This document shows positions 43,999 through 52,918 of a stretch of DNA of 62,888 nucleotides, in pieces. The DNA lies in NCBI GenBank assembly GCA_007693955.1, contig RECR01000062.1, forward strand, positions 1-62,888, written 5' to 3'. Each line of letters opens with the position of its first letter. Position 1 is the first letter of the stretch. The notes beneath the pieces were generated by a model. The model did not search any database, was not told the DNA's origin, and saw only the letters and a list, made by a program, of their open reading frames with translations. Both the position numbers and the translations under genes were made by a program. The DNA comes from Gloeocapsa sp. DLM2.Bin57. GTDB taxonomy: Bacteria > Cyanobacteriota > Cyanobacteriia > Cyanobacteriales > Gloeocapsaceae.

Positions 43999-44023
43999 TA
44001 GATTATCATCTTTACAATTATCC

Positions 44024-44042
44024 CGTCTCTAACTAGGAGACG
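44024..44042. terminator. Hairpin between convergent genes
   Basis: CGTCTC (44024-44029) and GAGACG (44037-44042) form a perfect 6-bp stem with a 7-nt loop midway between the convergent NTF2-like and HdeA-like genes. No T-run is present, so termination is only likely by position. Confidence 0.4.
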
Positions 44043-44057
44043 AGATGGTGAATTATT

Positions 44058-44375
44058 TTATGATCCTGGACTATGTTGTTTAAAAGTATTTAATATAGTT
44101 TCGTCAGGATTATCTATACAAGAATTAATCACCTGATCTGTAAGTTGTCCCAAGTTAAGAACATTGATCGTTGTGGCGTTATTATGAGCAGTAATATACC
44201 CATGGTAAAATATGATGACTGATTCTCGATCGTCGCCACCCATTTGTAACATGGTTCTACAATCCATCGTCTCAATGTCAATGTCTTTGGGTAGTTCTTC
44301 TTGAGCTTTAACTACATTAACTCCAGTTAAAAGCAAAATTGTGGTTACAGCGCTTAATAATTTTTTCATTTTCAC
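44058..44375 (-). CDS. HdeA/HdeB-like small periplasmic protein
   Basis: 105 residues: signal peptide (LLSAVTTILLLTGVNVVKA, about 5-24, AQ at the junction) and a mature part of ~80 residues with two cysteines (DCRTML and NSCIDN). The spacing and the intervening VIIFYHGYITAHNNATTI resemble HdeA/HdeB, acid-stress chaperones that use one disulfide. I call the fold, not the function. It follows the two glycine-zipper genes on the same strand, 18 bp downstream. Confidence 0.7.
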   Translation of the reverse strand: MKMKKLLSAVTTILLLTGVNVVKAQEELPKDIDIETMDCRTMLQMGGDDRESVIIFYHGYITAHNNATTINVLNLGQLTDQVINSCIDNPDETILNTFKQHSPGS

Positions 44376-44393
44376 TCCTCAAATTTATCTTAG

Positions 44394-44735
44394 TTAGGGA
44401 CGAATACCACGCATACAGTCATCAAAAGCTGCTTGATAGAGGTTATCGCGATCGTTCACTTGACGAACACCTCCTGAAACAGCACCAACACCACCACCAA
44501 TCGCTGCTCCTGTACCTGCTCCTCCAAAAATAGCCCCTCCTAGAGCACCTGCGCCTGCTCCTACTGCTCCTCTTGTGAGTACTTGACCTCTGCTATTACG
44601 ATTAGCATAGTCCGTAGCAAACCGATGACATTCTGTTGCCGAGGGTTGTTGTGCAAGTGTAACCGAGTTCCAAGTGATTAGATTCACGGCTACTAGGGCA
44701 GTTAAAATTAAACTATTGGTATATTTTGCCTTCAT
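44394..44735 (-). CDS. Glycine-zipper envelope protein, copy 1
   Basis: 113 residues. Signal peptide (SLILTALVAVNLITWNSVTL), a Cys/His region (ATECHRFATDYANRNSRG), then a glycine zipper (GAGAGALGGAIFGGAGTGAA, about 62-90) and the C-terminal AAFDDCMRGIRP. Such zippers insert into or cross the outer membrane. About 85 percent identical by eye to the neighbouring copy, which fixes the start at ATG 44733-44735; an upstream TTG would add nine residues not found in the other copy. It lies 61 bp from copy 2. Confidence 0.88.
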   Translation of the reverse strand: MKAKYTNSLILTALVAVNLITWNSVTLAQQPSATECHRFATDYANRNSRGQVLTRGAVGAGAGALGGAIFGGAGTGAAIGGGVGAVSGGVRQVNDRDNLYQAAFDDCMRGIRP

Positions 44736-44796
44736 TCGCTTGTTTTTGCCATATTTGCTCAATACTGTTGGGATCGTCTCATTATTCTAATCGATT

Positions 44797-45138
44797 TTAG
44801 GGACGAATACCACGCATACAGTCATCAAAAGCTGCTTGATAGAGGTTATCGCGATCGTTCACTTGACGAACACCTCCTGAAACAGCACCAACGCCACCAC
44901 CAATAGCTGCTCCTGTGCCTGCTCCTCCAAAAATAGCACCTCCTAGAGCTCCTACTCCTGCTCCTATTGCTCCTCTTTTGAGAAACTGACCTCTACTATT
45001 ACGATTAGCATAATCTCTAGCAAATCGATCACATTCGATCGCTGATCTTTGTTCTGCAACTACTACTGACTGCCAAGTGATTAGATTCATGGCTACTAGA
45101 GTGGTTAAAATTAAAATATCGGTATATTTTGTCTTCAT
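44797..45138 (-). CDS. Glycine-zipper envelope protein, copy 2
   Basis: 113 residues, a tandem paralogue of the downstream gene: MKTKYTDILILTTLVAMNLI signal region, AIECDRFARDYANRNSRG, the same GAGVGALGGAIFGGAGTGAA zipper and the identical C-terminal half. The last ~50 residues of the two copies are the same, while the signal peptides differ most. The duplicated unit includes the intergenic leader, and a third, decayed copy begins just upstream. Function is unknown, probably outer-envelope. Confidence 0.88.
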   Translation of the reverse strand: MKTKYTDILILTTLVAMNLITWQSVVVAEQRSAIECDRFARDYANRNSRGQFLKRGAIGAGVGALGGAIFGGAGTGAAIGGGVGAVSGGVRQVNDRDNLYQAAFDDCMRGIRP

Positions 45139-45162
45139 TTAGTTTGTTTGCGGTATTTGTTC

Positions 45163-45236
45163 AATACTGTTAGTATCGTCTCATCATTTTAATCGATTTT
45201 AGGTACGAATAACACGCATAAAGTCATCAAAAGTTT
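45163..45236 (-). pseudogene. Stump of a third glycine-zipper copy
   Basis: This stretch matches the spacer and 3' end that follow each intact copy (AATACTGTT...TCGTCTCAT, then ATCGATTTTAGG). On the minus strand it encodes KTFDDFMRVIRT-stop (45199-45234), against AAFDDCMRGIRP-stop in the intact copies. Similarity ends abruptly at about 45236, so the rest of this copy has been deleted. Confidence 0.75.
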
Positions 45237-45377
45237 TCACCTGGTAACCTTTTTAAGAAACAACCCCACTATAAATAGTAAAACCAAGCAAATAAACGCA
45301 AATTAATGCTAGAACGAGATAAATCGGGGGGGGTAGAGATACAATCTTTAAAAACCTTTTTTGAGCCTAAATAACCT

Positions 45378-45406
45378 TTGTAAATCCTTAAAAAGGCTGC
45401 TATACT
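45378..45406 (+). promoter_or_regulatory. Sigma-70-type promoter of the PEP-CTERM gene
   Basis: TTGTAA (45378-45383) and TATACT (45401-45406) are separated by exactly 17 bp, matching 4/6 and 5/6 of the consensus. It is 29 bp upstream of the ATG at 45436, and so supports that start over the longer frame. Confidence 0.6.
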
Positions 45407-45435
45407 CTCGGCAGTTAGATATTTTAATCGGATTT

Positions 45436-46077
45436 ATGCACAACAAAATTAATTCCATAATAGTTTCTACTTTTAGCTTATGCGCTCTTATTGGCGTTAC
45501 TGCTAATTCTGCTCAAGCTCAAAATGCTCCTATTGAGATCAACAATCCTCCTATTAACATTAACTCCGATGACTTTATAGAAGTATCAGGTTCAGGATTT
45601 AACTATGATTTTTCCTACGTATTTGATCAATTTGTCTCTATTGAAGGGATGATTGATGGTACTCTCAGCAGTGTTGATAATGACACAATTCGGGTTAACA
45701 ATGTCATGGCTACTTTAACTTCAACAGGTGGTACACTTGGCAACCGAACCTTTAGTTTTGATACAACTCTAGGAGGTTTTCATATTTCAGGAAGTTTTGA
45801 TGAGAATCCTGGTTTCGTTAGTCTTTCAGGTAATTTATTCGATTTAGCGGTTATTGCTGAACCTATTGATAATGTATGTCTCCAAGGAGCTGGATTTTGT
45901 TTAATTGGAACTTTTGCTTCAAGTACTTTCCCTGGTCCTCAAGCTCAATCCTATACTCTTGATTCTGCTAATTTTGAAATCAGTGCAAAAGAAGTAATTC
46001 CAGAACCCATGACTATTTTAGGTTCATTATTTGTTTTTGGTTTTGGCTCTTTTTTAAAACGTCAATACAGCAAATAG
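45436..46077 (+). CDS. PEP-CTERM-anchored secreted protein
   Basis: 213 residues from ATG 45436. Signal peptide (IIVSTFSLCALIGVTANSAQ, about 8-27), a mature part rich in Ser/Gly/Asn and beta-type sequence (TLSSVDNDTIRVNNVMATLT), and a C-terminal sorting signal: PEP motif in EVIPEPMTILGSLFVFGFGS followed by a hydrophobic stretch and KRQYSK. PEP-CTERM proteins are exported and processed by exosortase. No exosortase gene lies in this window. The body has no recognised domain. The longer frame from TTG 45361 is rejected because a promoter lies inside it. Confidence 0.85.
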   Translation: MHNKINSIIVSTFSLCALIGVTANSAQAQNAPIEINNPPININSDDFIEVSGSGFNYDFSYVFDQFVSIEGMIDGTLSSVDNDTIRVNNVMATLTSTGGTLGNRTFSFDTTLGGFHISGSFDENPGFVSLSGNLFDLAVIAEPIDNVCLQGAGFCLIGTFASSTFPGPQAQSYTLDSANFEISAKEVIPEPMTILGSLFVFGFGSFLKRQYSK

Positions 46078-46102
46078 TTAAGCTTAATTAATTTTGTTTA
46101 TT

Positions 46103-46128
46103 CGGTAGCATTTTGCTACCGATTTTAG
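46103..46128 (+). terminator. Factor-independent terminator after the PEP-CTERM gene
   Basis: CGGTAGCA (46103-46110) and TGCTACCG (46114-46121) form a perfect 8-bp stem with a 3-nt loop, followed by ATTTTAG. It may serve both the PEP-CTERM gene and, in the other direction, the DUF2887 gene, whose stop is only 27 bp beyond. Confidence 0.75.
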
Positions 46129-46147
46129 TTAATAAGTACATAAAAAC

Positions 46148-47014
46148 TTAGTCTCTGTTTAGATATTTTCTCCCTTCTGTGATAACTATTTCTAAAGGTA
46201 AATCTAAGGTTTCGGAGATAACCTCTACACTTAATCCTAATTGTAGTAGTTTAGGGATAGTTTCTAGTTTGACTACTTGTCTTTCTTCTTGTCTCCCTAA
46301 CTCGATTCCTTCCTCTCTCCCTAACTCGATTCCTTCCTCTCTCCCTAACTCAATTCCTTCCTCTCTACCTTCCTCTTTCGCTTCCTGATAAAATCTAGTT
46401 TGTTTCAAATCACTTAGACTAAACATCGCTTCTATCTCCTGACGTTGGGCAAAGGGTAATTTATAGATTAAAATACTTTCTATTAATTCTAAAATCTCGG
46501 CTTTGATGTTGCCATTATTTACCTGTTGAGTTACTCTCTCTATTAAGGGTTTGGCTATCTCTATGGCTTGAGTTGTTTCGGCGGTTACTAGTAGAATAGT
46601 GTTAATCCCGATTGACTCGGTTAACTCTAATTCATTAAGATAGATTCTCTCTACCCTTCCTGAATCGAATAACTCACGATAATTATCTCTATATTCTGAT
46701 TCTATCTGAGGATGGGGATAAATAACCACTCCTCGCCAATCACTAGACAAAGATGTCTGAGTTAAATAGAGAAATATTTCCCCAAAGAAACGACGATAGA
46801 AATTAGCGTCATACTGAAATTGTACCTCTAGAAAGTAAATTGGTTGATTCTCTTGATTCGGGAGAAAGACACCATCAATGCGAAAAGAGAGTTGTTTTAC
46901 TTCTACGGAAGAGAATTGATAAAGGTTAGCTGTTTCCTCTGAGGAGTTGATTAATTCAAAGAAAAACTCAGGGAAACTTTGAAAGAGTCGATAGAAGATG
47001 GTATCGGTTTTCAC
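46148..47014 (-). CDS. DUF2887/Rpn-like PD-(D/E)XK putative nuclease
   Basis: 288 residues. The N-terminal part (FYRLFQSFPEFFFELINSSE, then VKQLSFRIDGVFLPN and PIYFLEVQFQYDANFYRRFF) is the DUF2887 pattern, in which the Asp, Glu and Gln of the nuclease core are kept; members are expanded in cyanobacteria and relate to recombination-promoting nucleases. Near residues 215-240 an eight-residue unit, REEGIELG, repeats three times, coded by three 24-bp units. Start is GTG 47012-47014, overlapping the cbiA stop as GTGA, so it is coupled to that operon. Confidence 0.85.
   Translation of the reverse strand: MKTDTIFYRLFQSFPEFFFELINSSEETANLYQFSSVEVKQLSFRIDGVFLPNQENQPIYFLEVQFQYDANFYRRFFGEIFLYLTQTSLSSDWRGVVIYPHPQIESEYRDNYRELFDSGRVERIYLNELELTESIGINTILLVTAETTQAIEIAKPLIERVTQQVNNGNIKAEILELIESILIYKLPFAQRQEIEAMFSLSDLKQTRFYQEAKEEGREEGIELGREEGIELGREEGIELGRQEERQVVKLETIPKLLQLGLSVEVISETLDLPLEIVITEGRKYLNRD
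46293..46364. repeat. Three 24-bp tandem repeats inside the DUF2887 gene
   Basis: CTCCCTAACTCGATTCCTTC plus CTCT, repeated three times with one base change in the third unit, and a partial fourth. In frame they encode REEGIELG units. Copy number may vary between strains, since 24 bp keeps the frame. Confidence 0.85.
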
Positions 47015-48330
47015 TTTGTAATTAAAAATTCTTGTACTATGTGGGGATAACCTCCGAAATGGAGATGTAAGTAAGAAGCATAGACTTTATTGATTCGCCA
47101 ACCTTCGTAAGTATGATTAATTCTCCAGACTGGTTGTCGGGGTGAGGTAGTAAGTTGGGAGCGATGGAATTGATGACCCCATACTTGATCATCTTTGAAA
47201 TCAGTTATTATACCTTGGGCTTGACGATAACCAAGAGTAAGTTTTTGAGTCATAATCGCCGTAGTGGGTAGAATACCTACCATTGACCAATGATTCTGGT
47301 TAAAATCAATAATCTCTTCACTGAGATACATTAATCCTCCACATTCAGCATAGGTGGGTAATCCTTGTTGAATAGCTTGTTTAAGGGCGTTTTTTCCTGC
47401 TTGATTCTCCGCTAATTGGGAAGCGAATACTTCTGGGTAACCTCCACCTAAATAGATTCCTTGAATATCAGGGGGTAATTTTTCCTCTTTTAGGGGACTC
47501 CAGGGGATTAATTTCACACCATTAGCAGTAAGAATGTCGAGATTATCTTGATAATAAAAGTTAAAAGCTTGGTCACGGGCGATCGCCAAACGTTGACGTT
47601 GTTTCCAAGGTATAGAGGGAAACAGGGATTGAGGGGAAGTTTTACTCTTAACAGACATTAAAGGGAGTAGTTGAGACCAATCAAAACAAGATTGACCGAT
47701 CGCTGTTAGTTTATTACTAATCTCCGTAAATTGAGGTATTTCTGAAGGGATAACTAAACCTAGGTGTCGGGAAGGGAAGGTAACCGAGTCTTCACGTCTG
47801 AGGACACCTAAAATAGGTAAATTAAGGGGTTGTAAAGCGTTAGTGAGTAATTCTAAATGGCGATCGCTACCTACCCTATTAAGTATTACTCCTGCTAATT
47901 TTATCCTAGAGTCAAAGCTACGATAACCATGGGCGATCGCAGCTATTGAACCTGATAACCTAGAACAATCTATCACTAATAGTACTGGTAAATCCAAGAG
48001 ACGAGCGATATGAGCGGTACTAGCAAAATCAGTAATCTTATTATAACTAATACCGTCAAATAAACCCATCACCCCTTCGATGAGAGCATAATCTACATCA
48101 CAGGAGTGATAAGTAAAACAATTTTGCACATAATCACAGGAAGTCAGTACAGGATCTAAATTACGACAAGGGCGATCGCTAACCAGGCTATGAAACATAG
48201 GGTCAATATAGTCTGGACCTACTTTAAAAGATTGTACTGTTGCACCTTGACGGGTTAAATAAGCGAGAATAGCTAGGGTAACGGTAGTTTTACCTTCTCC
48301 TGAACGACAACCCGCGATAATTAGACCCAT
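47011..48330 (-). CDS. cbiA: Cobyrinate a,c-diamide synthase
   Basis: 439 residues. Amidates the a and c carboxylates of cobyrinic acid using glutamine and ATP. The N-terminal ATP site is AGCRSGEGKTTVTLAILAYL (P-loop variant), with VGPDYIDPMFHSLVSDRPCR and EGVMGLFDGI. The C-terminal glutaminase-like part has YLGGGYPEVFASQLAEN and YAECGGLMYLSEEII with the catalytic Cys, and a late His. The ATG shares a base with the opcA stop (TAATG), and a DUF2887 gene follows by GTGA overlap. It is the only corrin-ring gene in the window, and no cobalamin riboswitch is seen upstream. Confidence 0.95.
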   Translation of the reverse strand: MGLIIAGCRSGEGKTTVTLAILAYLTRQGATVQSFKVGPDYIDPMFHSLVSDRPCRNLDPVLTSCDYVQNCFTYHSCDVDYALIEGVMGLFDGISYNKITDFASTAHIARLLDLPVLLVIDCSRLSGSIAAIAHGYRSFDSRIKLAGVILNRVGSDRHLELLTNALQPLNLPILGVLRREDSVTFPSRHLGLVIPSEIPQFTEISNKLTAIGQSCFDWSQLLPLMSVKSKTSPQSLFPSIPWKQRQRLAIARDQAFNFYYQDNLDILTANGVKLIPWSPLKEEKLPPDIQGIYLGGGYPEVFASQLAENQAGKNALKQAIQQGLPTYAECGGLMYLSEEIIDFNQNHWSMVGILPTTAIMTQKLTLGYRQAQGIITDFKDDQVWGHQFHRSQLTTSPRQPVWRINHTYEGWRINKVYASYLHLHFGGYPHIVQEFLITK

Positions 48331-49703
48331 TAGCAGTTAATCAGCTGTAGAATTTGGTGAGTAATTTTCATCGCTTCTAGGTAGAGAGGATCGCGACCCC
48401 GAGTCTGTAACTGTTGTCCTAAAAGTATCTCAGTATTTTGATCATAAACAGGTGTTACTTGTTGAATTCGACAAGCTTGAGCACCTCCACCCGCTTCCAT
48501 GCGCATACAACCTGCGGTTTCTGAACACAACACGGTACAGCAATCAGCCTGTAAATTGGTGGATGATAACCGTAAACTGAGTAAATCACCTAGTACATTT
48601 CCCCAGTCAGCCAGATTGATACCTCCTAATTCTGCTTGAATTTCTTTGCCGTCGCTATTAACTAGATTGATATGTTTGATATCGTTTCCTCCCTCGTCTT
48701 CTTGATATTGATAACTAACGGGACGCCATTTTAAGCGACTAGCTAACCAACCCAGATACATCAGTGCTTGAGTAGAGTTACCCTTTTCATAGTCTATTGT
48801 AACTTTATCAACTTCATAAATACCTGCACGTCGTTCAGGGGGATCAAAAGCTTGTGCTGCTAATTCTTGCCAAGGAGAGAGTCTCGACCAATTTAAGTCA
48901 GTAATTTTTACTCCATCTTCTAATAATTGAGCGAGCAATTGTAAATTAGCTTCAGGATAATTAAAGGTACTCGAATCAACGATAATCGCATCACTATCGT
49001 GACAGAGACGTTTAAATAAGCCATAATCTGGTTCTGGTGTCGCTTTCCACCATAAGAATGTGGGTAATTCTGCTATAACTAAAGCAGATATAATACCAGC
49101 TATTCTTTCTAAAGCTTCTGCTGTACCCTGTAGGGTTATATACTCACAACAGATTAAACTATGAGCCGATCGCTTTTGAATGGGACAATAAGCGGAAACT
49201 TGAGCTGTCACCCCTTGATCATCACCTACGGTAGGACAAAGAGTAATAATACGACAGGGATTAGAAGCAGCGATCGCGTCGGCGATACCTGCTCCTTGGA
49301 GGTCCGGACTATAGTGTGAAATCGCGTTAGCTTCTGCTTGAGATAATTTACCCGTGGTTTTCGCTTCCTCAAAAGCCTGTTGTAGCTTATTGAGTAACTG
49401 TGGGTTAGAATGTCCTGTGACTTCTATTTCATAGAATTTTTGAGCTGCTTTAATAGCTGAGATTGTTTTTGGTCCTGTTAAACCATCAATTGGACCGTTA
49501 TAAAAATGTAAAGCTGCTAAGAGACGTTGGGTTTCTTCTGGTTCGTAAACTACTAGAGTAAAAGTTGTTGCTCTTGTGACACTAGGTCCATCGTCATTAT
49601 TGCGATAACTTTGCCAGATTTCCCGTAATTCTGCCTCAATATCCTCAATTGAGACGTCTTTTGGTGCTTGTAAAGAAACTAGAGGGGTAGATGAGTGTAC
49701 CAT
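48330..49703 (-). CDS. opcA: Glucose-6-phosphate dehydrogenase assembly protein OpcA
   Basis: 457 residues. OpcA activates and helps assemble G6PDH, linking it to redox and dark metabolism in cyanobacteria. The N-terminus has a peptidoglycan-binding-like repeat (LLAALHFYNGPIDGLTGPKT, about 62-110). Family segments are SLICCEYITLQGTAEALERI, LPTFLWWKATPEPDYGLFKR, VDSSTFNYPEANLQLLAQLL and DCCTVLCSETAGCMRMEAGG. It follows zwf after 28 bp and overlaps cbiA by one base. The Cys cluster in VLCSETAGC may be relevant to redox control, which is inference. Confidence 0.95.
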   Translation of the reverse strand: MVHSSTPLVSLQAPKDVSIEDIEAELREIWQSYRNNDDGPSVTRATTFTLVVYEPEETQRLLAALHFYNGPIDGLTGPKTISAIKAAQKFYEIEVTGHSNPQLLNKLQQAFEEAKTTGKLSQAEANAISHYSPDLQGAGIADAIAASNPCRIITLCPTVGDDQGVTAQVSAYCPIQKRSAHSLICCEYITLQGTAEALERIAGIISALVIAELPTFLWWKATPEPDYGLFKRLCHDSDAIIVDSSTFNYPEANLQLLAQLLEDGVKITDLNWSRLSPWQELAAQAFDPPERRAGIYEVDKVTIDYEKGNSTQALMYLGWLASRLKWRPVSYQYQEDEGGNDIKHINLVNSDGKEIQAELGGINLADWGNVLGDLLSLRLSSTNLQADCCTVLCSETAGCMRMEAGGGAQACRIQQVTPVYDQNTEILLGQQLQTRGRDPLYLEAMKITHQILQLINC

Positions 49704-49731
49704 AATTAATCTTCAGCCTTAAGTAATAATT

Positions 49732-51261
49732 TTATAATCTGCGCCATTGACGACCATCTCTGTTGAGTAACAATTCTGCTTCTAATGGTTCCCATGTTCC
49801 CGCTTCATAAGTTGGGATCAAATTAGGATCGCTTGGTTGTTCCCAAGCATTAAGTACAGGTGTAACCACGCGCCAAGCTTCTTCTACTTCATCGGCGCGA
49901 GTAAACAGAGTTTGGTCTCCTAACATACAATCTAGCAAAAGACGATGATAAGCTTCTGCTGTTGCCATACCAAAAGCTGAACCATAACTAAAGTCCATAT
50001 CTACAGTACGACTACGCAACTCTGTACCTGGCATTTTTGCTTCAAACCTTAAAGATATACCCTCATTAGGTTGAATACGCATAGTTAACACGTTAGGATT
50101 AGCTTGATGGGCGGCTGATTCAAAAATTAACAAGGGGACTTGGCGAAATTGAATGGCGATTTCTGATACTTTTTTAGGTAAGCGTTTCCCTGTGCGTAAA
50201 TAAAAGGGTACACCTTGCCAACGCCAATTATCAATCAAAAGTTTTAACGCTACATAAGTTGGTGTGGTTGAACCTTCCTTTACTCCTGGTTCATCTCGAT
50301 AACCACTTACTGGTTTACCTTTCATCCAACCTGCTGCATATTGTCCTCTCACTGCTGATAATTCTAGGTTGTCTATATCCGCTAGATGGGTAGCTTGTAA
50401 GACTTTGACTTTTTCGTTGCGGATACTATCTGCGTTAAGTGCGTTTGGCGCTTCCATCGCACACAAGCAAAATAGTTGTAGTAGGTGATTTTGCACCATA
50501 TCTCTAAGTGCTCCAGAAGTATCATAATAACCCGCGCGTTCTTCTACTCCTACGCTTTCAGCTACGGTTATCTGTACGTGATCTACGTATTGACGATTCC
50601 AGAGGGGTTCAAAAATCGCGTTAGCGAAGCGAAAAACGAGCAAATTCTGAACGGTTTCTTTACCTAGATAGTGGTCAATGCGATAGACTTGTTCTTCTTT
50701 ACAGACTTGTTGTACAATTTTATTGAGTGCTTGGGCTGTTCTGAGGTCTTTACCGAAGGGTTTCTCAATCACTATGCGGGTTTTATTGGGTTCGCGTATC
50801 ATATTAGCAGCACCGAGATTTTTTAACCCTGGTGGGAAAAAGTTCGGTGATACTGCTAGATAAAAGACGCGGTTACCCATTGTACCCCTACGTCCGTCTA
50901 ATTCTTCTAAGAAAGCTTTAAGCTTTTGATAGCTTGCTTCTTCGTCCATATTTCCTGAACAATAATATAACCCTTCGGCAAAGTCTGACCAGGTTTCTTC
51001 ATCTCCTATCCCATCAGAGAATTCCTCTACTCCTTCCCGCATTTTTGAGCGGAAATATTCATGACTCCATTCTCGACGCGCTACCCCTACAATAGTTATT
51101 TCTGGTGGTAGTTTTCCTTCGCGTTTTAATTGGTATAAAGCGGGCACTAGTTTTCTTTGGGTTAAGTCTCCTGAAGCCCCAAATATAGTGATAATCAAGG
51201 GTTCAGGTATTCTTTCTTGTCTTAAACCTGCTCTGAGGGGATTTTCTAATAAATTTACCAT
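49732..51261 (-). CDS. zwf: Glucose-6-phosphate 1-dehydrogenase
   Basis: 509 residues. It oxidises glucose-6-phosphate with NADP and feeds the oxidative pentose phosphate pathway, the main dark route to NADPH. Motifs are the nucleotide site [20 protein letters not shown], the active-site [19 protein letters not shown] and [18 protein letters not shown]. The two Cys residues that form the regulatory disulfide in some cyanobacterial enzymes would need alignment. First gene of zwf-opcA-cbiA-DUF2887. Length is typical for cyanobacteria (about 509-513). Confidence 0.97.
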   Translation of the reverse strand: MVNLLENPLRAGLRQERIPEPLIITIFGASGDLTQRKLVPALYQLKREGKLPPEITIVGVARREWSHEYFRSKMREGVEEFSDGIGDEETWSDFAEGLYYCSGNMDEEASYQKLKAFLEELDGRRGTMGNRVFYLAVSPNFFPPGLKNLGAANMIREPNKTRIVIEKPFGKDLRTAQALNKIVQQVCKEEQVYRIDHYLGKETVQNLLVFRFANAIFEPLWNRQYVDHVQITVAESVGVEERAGYYDTSGALRDMVQNHLLQLFCLCAMEAPNALNADSIRNEKVKVLQATHLADIDNLELSAVRGQYAAGWMKGKPVSGYRDEPGVKEGSTTPTYVALKLLIDNWRWQGVPFYLRTGKRLPKKVSEIAIQFRQVPLLIFESAAHQANPNVLTMRIQPNEGISLRFEAKMPGTELRSRTVDMDFSYGSAFGMATAEAYHRLLLDCMLGDQTLFTRADEVEEAWRVVTPVLNAWEQPSDPNLIPTYEAGTWEPLEAELLLNRDGRQWRRL

Positions 51262-51444
51262 AGTTTCTTTTGAGCTTTAAGGATGCTGATATCTTCAGGA
51301 TATGTTTATTATATTATTTTTGTTGAGAAATATCTATTTTTAATAACATATAAAACCATACATAGATTTACCCTAAGACTTTCTTATTTTATACTCAGAA
51401 GTTTTCTATTTACCTTGATTTTAGACTTTCTTAAGAAATATAGA

Positions 51445-52833
51445 TTAATCAAAACCTAAAGTCATAAAAGCAAATCTCAGTACAAATACTAGGGCTAAAA
51501 TCCAGGTAGCCAAAGGTACTTCTTGGGCTTTTCCTTGGCAAGATTTGACTAAGGGATAAGTAATAAAACCTATAGATAAACCTTCAGCGATGGAAAAACT
51601 TAAAGGGATCATAAACATAGTTAAAAACGCGGGAATCGCTTCTCCTAAATCATTCCAGCGTATATAAACCACGTTAGACATCATCAAGACACCGACAATT
51701 ATTAGGGTAGGTGCGGTAGCATAAGCTGGTATAGCTGCTAAAAGCGGGATGAATAGTAGAGAAATAAAAAATAACAAGGCTACTATCAAAGCCGTTAAAC
51801 CTGTTTTACCACCTTCAGCGACTCCTGCTGCTGATTCTACATAAGTAGTAACACTAGAAGTACCCATCACAGCTCCTACAGTTGTGGCGATCGCGTCTGC
51901 TAAGAGTGCTTCATTTGCTCTAGGTAATTCTCCTTTAGCATTGATAAAACCTGCTTTCATCCCTACTCCTGTGAGAGTTCCGATTGTATCAAACATATCT
52001 ACAAATAAGAAAACAAACAAAACCGCGAGGAAGTTAATTAAATTATCCAGACGTATCTGTAAAACTCCTTTAATCCCTTCAGCGAATAAATGGCTAGGAA
52101 AAGGAGGTATTTCTATTAATCCTTGGGGGGGTGGTGTTATCCCCAAAATCCAACCTAAAATAGCTGTAGCGAGAATTCCCCAGAGTAATCCCCCTTTTAC
52201 CCCTCTTACCACAAAGGCGATGGTTATGAATAATCCTATTATCGCTACAATCGTGTTGGGTTCGGTTAAACTCCCAAAGGCTGTTTTGGTTACTGGTGAT
52301 GAGACAATAATTCCTGCGCCTCCTGTTTCGGGATTACCTCCTAAACCTAGATAAGCGATAAATAAACCTATTCCTGCTCCTGTAGCACTTTTTAATGACA
52401 TAGGAATGGCTTTAATAATCTGGTTACGAATATTACTGAGGGTTAAGCCAATAAAAATTAATCCTTCTACGAAAACAGCGGCTAAAGCTAAACGCCAATC
52501 AATTCCTAACCCTAAGACAACGGAATAAGCAAAAAAAGCATTAATACCCATTCCTGGAGCTAAACCAAAGGGATAATTAGCGTATAATGCCATAATTATT
52601 GTCCCGACTCCTGCAGATACCGCGGTAGCTACCACTAATTCTGAGAATAAATCTTGAGGTTGATTGAGAAATATACCATCAGAGAGAATCAGGGGATTAA
52701 CGATGAGTATATAAGCCATCGTCATAAAAGTAGTTAAACCAGCTAAAATCTCGGTACGAAAGTTAGTGTTATATTCAGTTAATTTAAAATAATTGCTTAT
52801 TTTGATCTGCCATTTGGTAGGACTTTCAATCAT
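51445..52833 (-). CDS. NCS2/AzgA-family purine permease
   Basis: 462 residues from ATG 52833. Proton-linked importers of adenine, guanine or hypoxanthine. About 12-14 membrane segments; family signatures FRTEILAGLTTFMTMAYILI, YPFGLAPGMGINAFFAYSVV, FVFLFVDMFDTIGTLTGVG and GAVMGTSSVTTYVESAAGVA. A GTG 45 bp upstream would add 15 residues not present in the family. It stands between zwf (183-bp AT-rich gap) and the MEKHLA gene (85 bp), so it probably has its own promoter. Confidence 0.94.
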   Translation of the reverse strand: MIESPTKWQIKISNYFKLTEYNTNFRTEILAGLTTFMTMAYILIVNPLILSDGIFLNQPQDLFSELVVATAVSAGVGTIIMALYANYPFGLAPGMGINAFFAYSVVLGLGIDWRLALAAVFVEGLIFIGLTLSNIRNQIIKAIPMSLKSATGAGIGLFIAYLGLGGNPETGGAGIIVSSPVTKTAFGSLTEPNTIVAIIGLFITIAFVVRGVKGGLLWGILATAILGWILGITPPPQGLIEIPPFPSHLFAEGIKGVLQIRLDNLINFLAVLFVFLFVDMFDTIGTLTGVGMKAGFINAKGELPRANEALLADAIATTVGAVMGTSSVTTYVESAAGVAEGGKTGLTALIVALLFFISLLFIPLLAAIPAYATAPTLIIVGVLMMSNVVYIRWNDLGEAIPAFLTMFMIPLSFSIAEGLSIGFITYPLVKSCQGKAQEVPLATWILALVFVLRFAFMTLGFD

Positions 52834-52918
52834 TTTAATTAAATAGCGATTCTGAGCAACAAGCCGGTATCCTATCACATAAGTTTACGCATAGCTGTGC
52901 GCTTTAATACATAATAAC

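Noticed and set aside
45361-45435. Longer start for the PEP-CTERM protein
   Set aside because: The extension begins upstream of a good promoter (45378-45406) and would put 25 residues before a normal signal peptide.
47011-49760. Cobalamin riboswitch controlling cbiA
   Set aside because: cbiA overlaps opcA, and the gap upstream of opcA is only 28 bp, too short for a riboswitch; no B12-box-like sequence was seen.
51884-52354. A 156-residue plus-strand reading frame inside the NCS2 permease gene
   Set aside because: Antisense to strongly conserved membrane segments of the permease, with no recognisable domain and no ribosome binding site.
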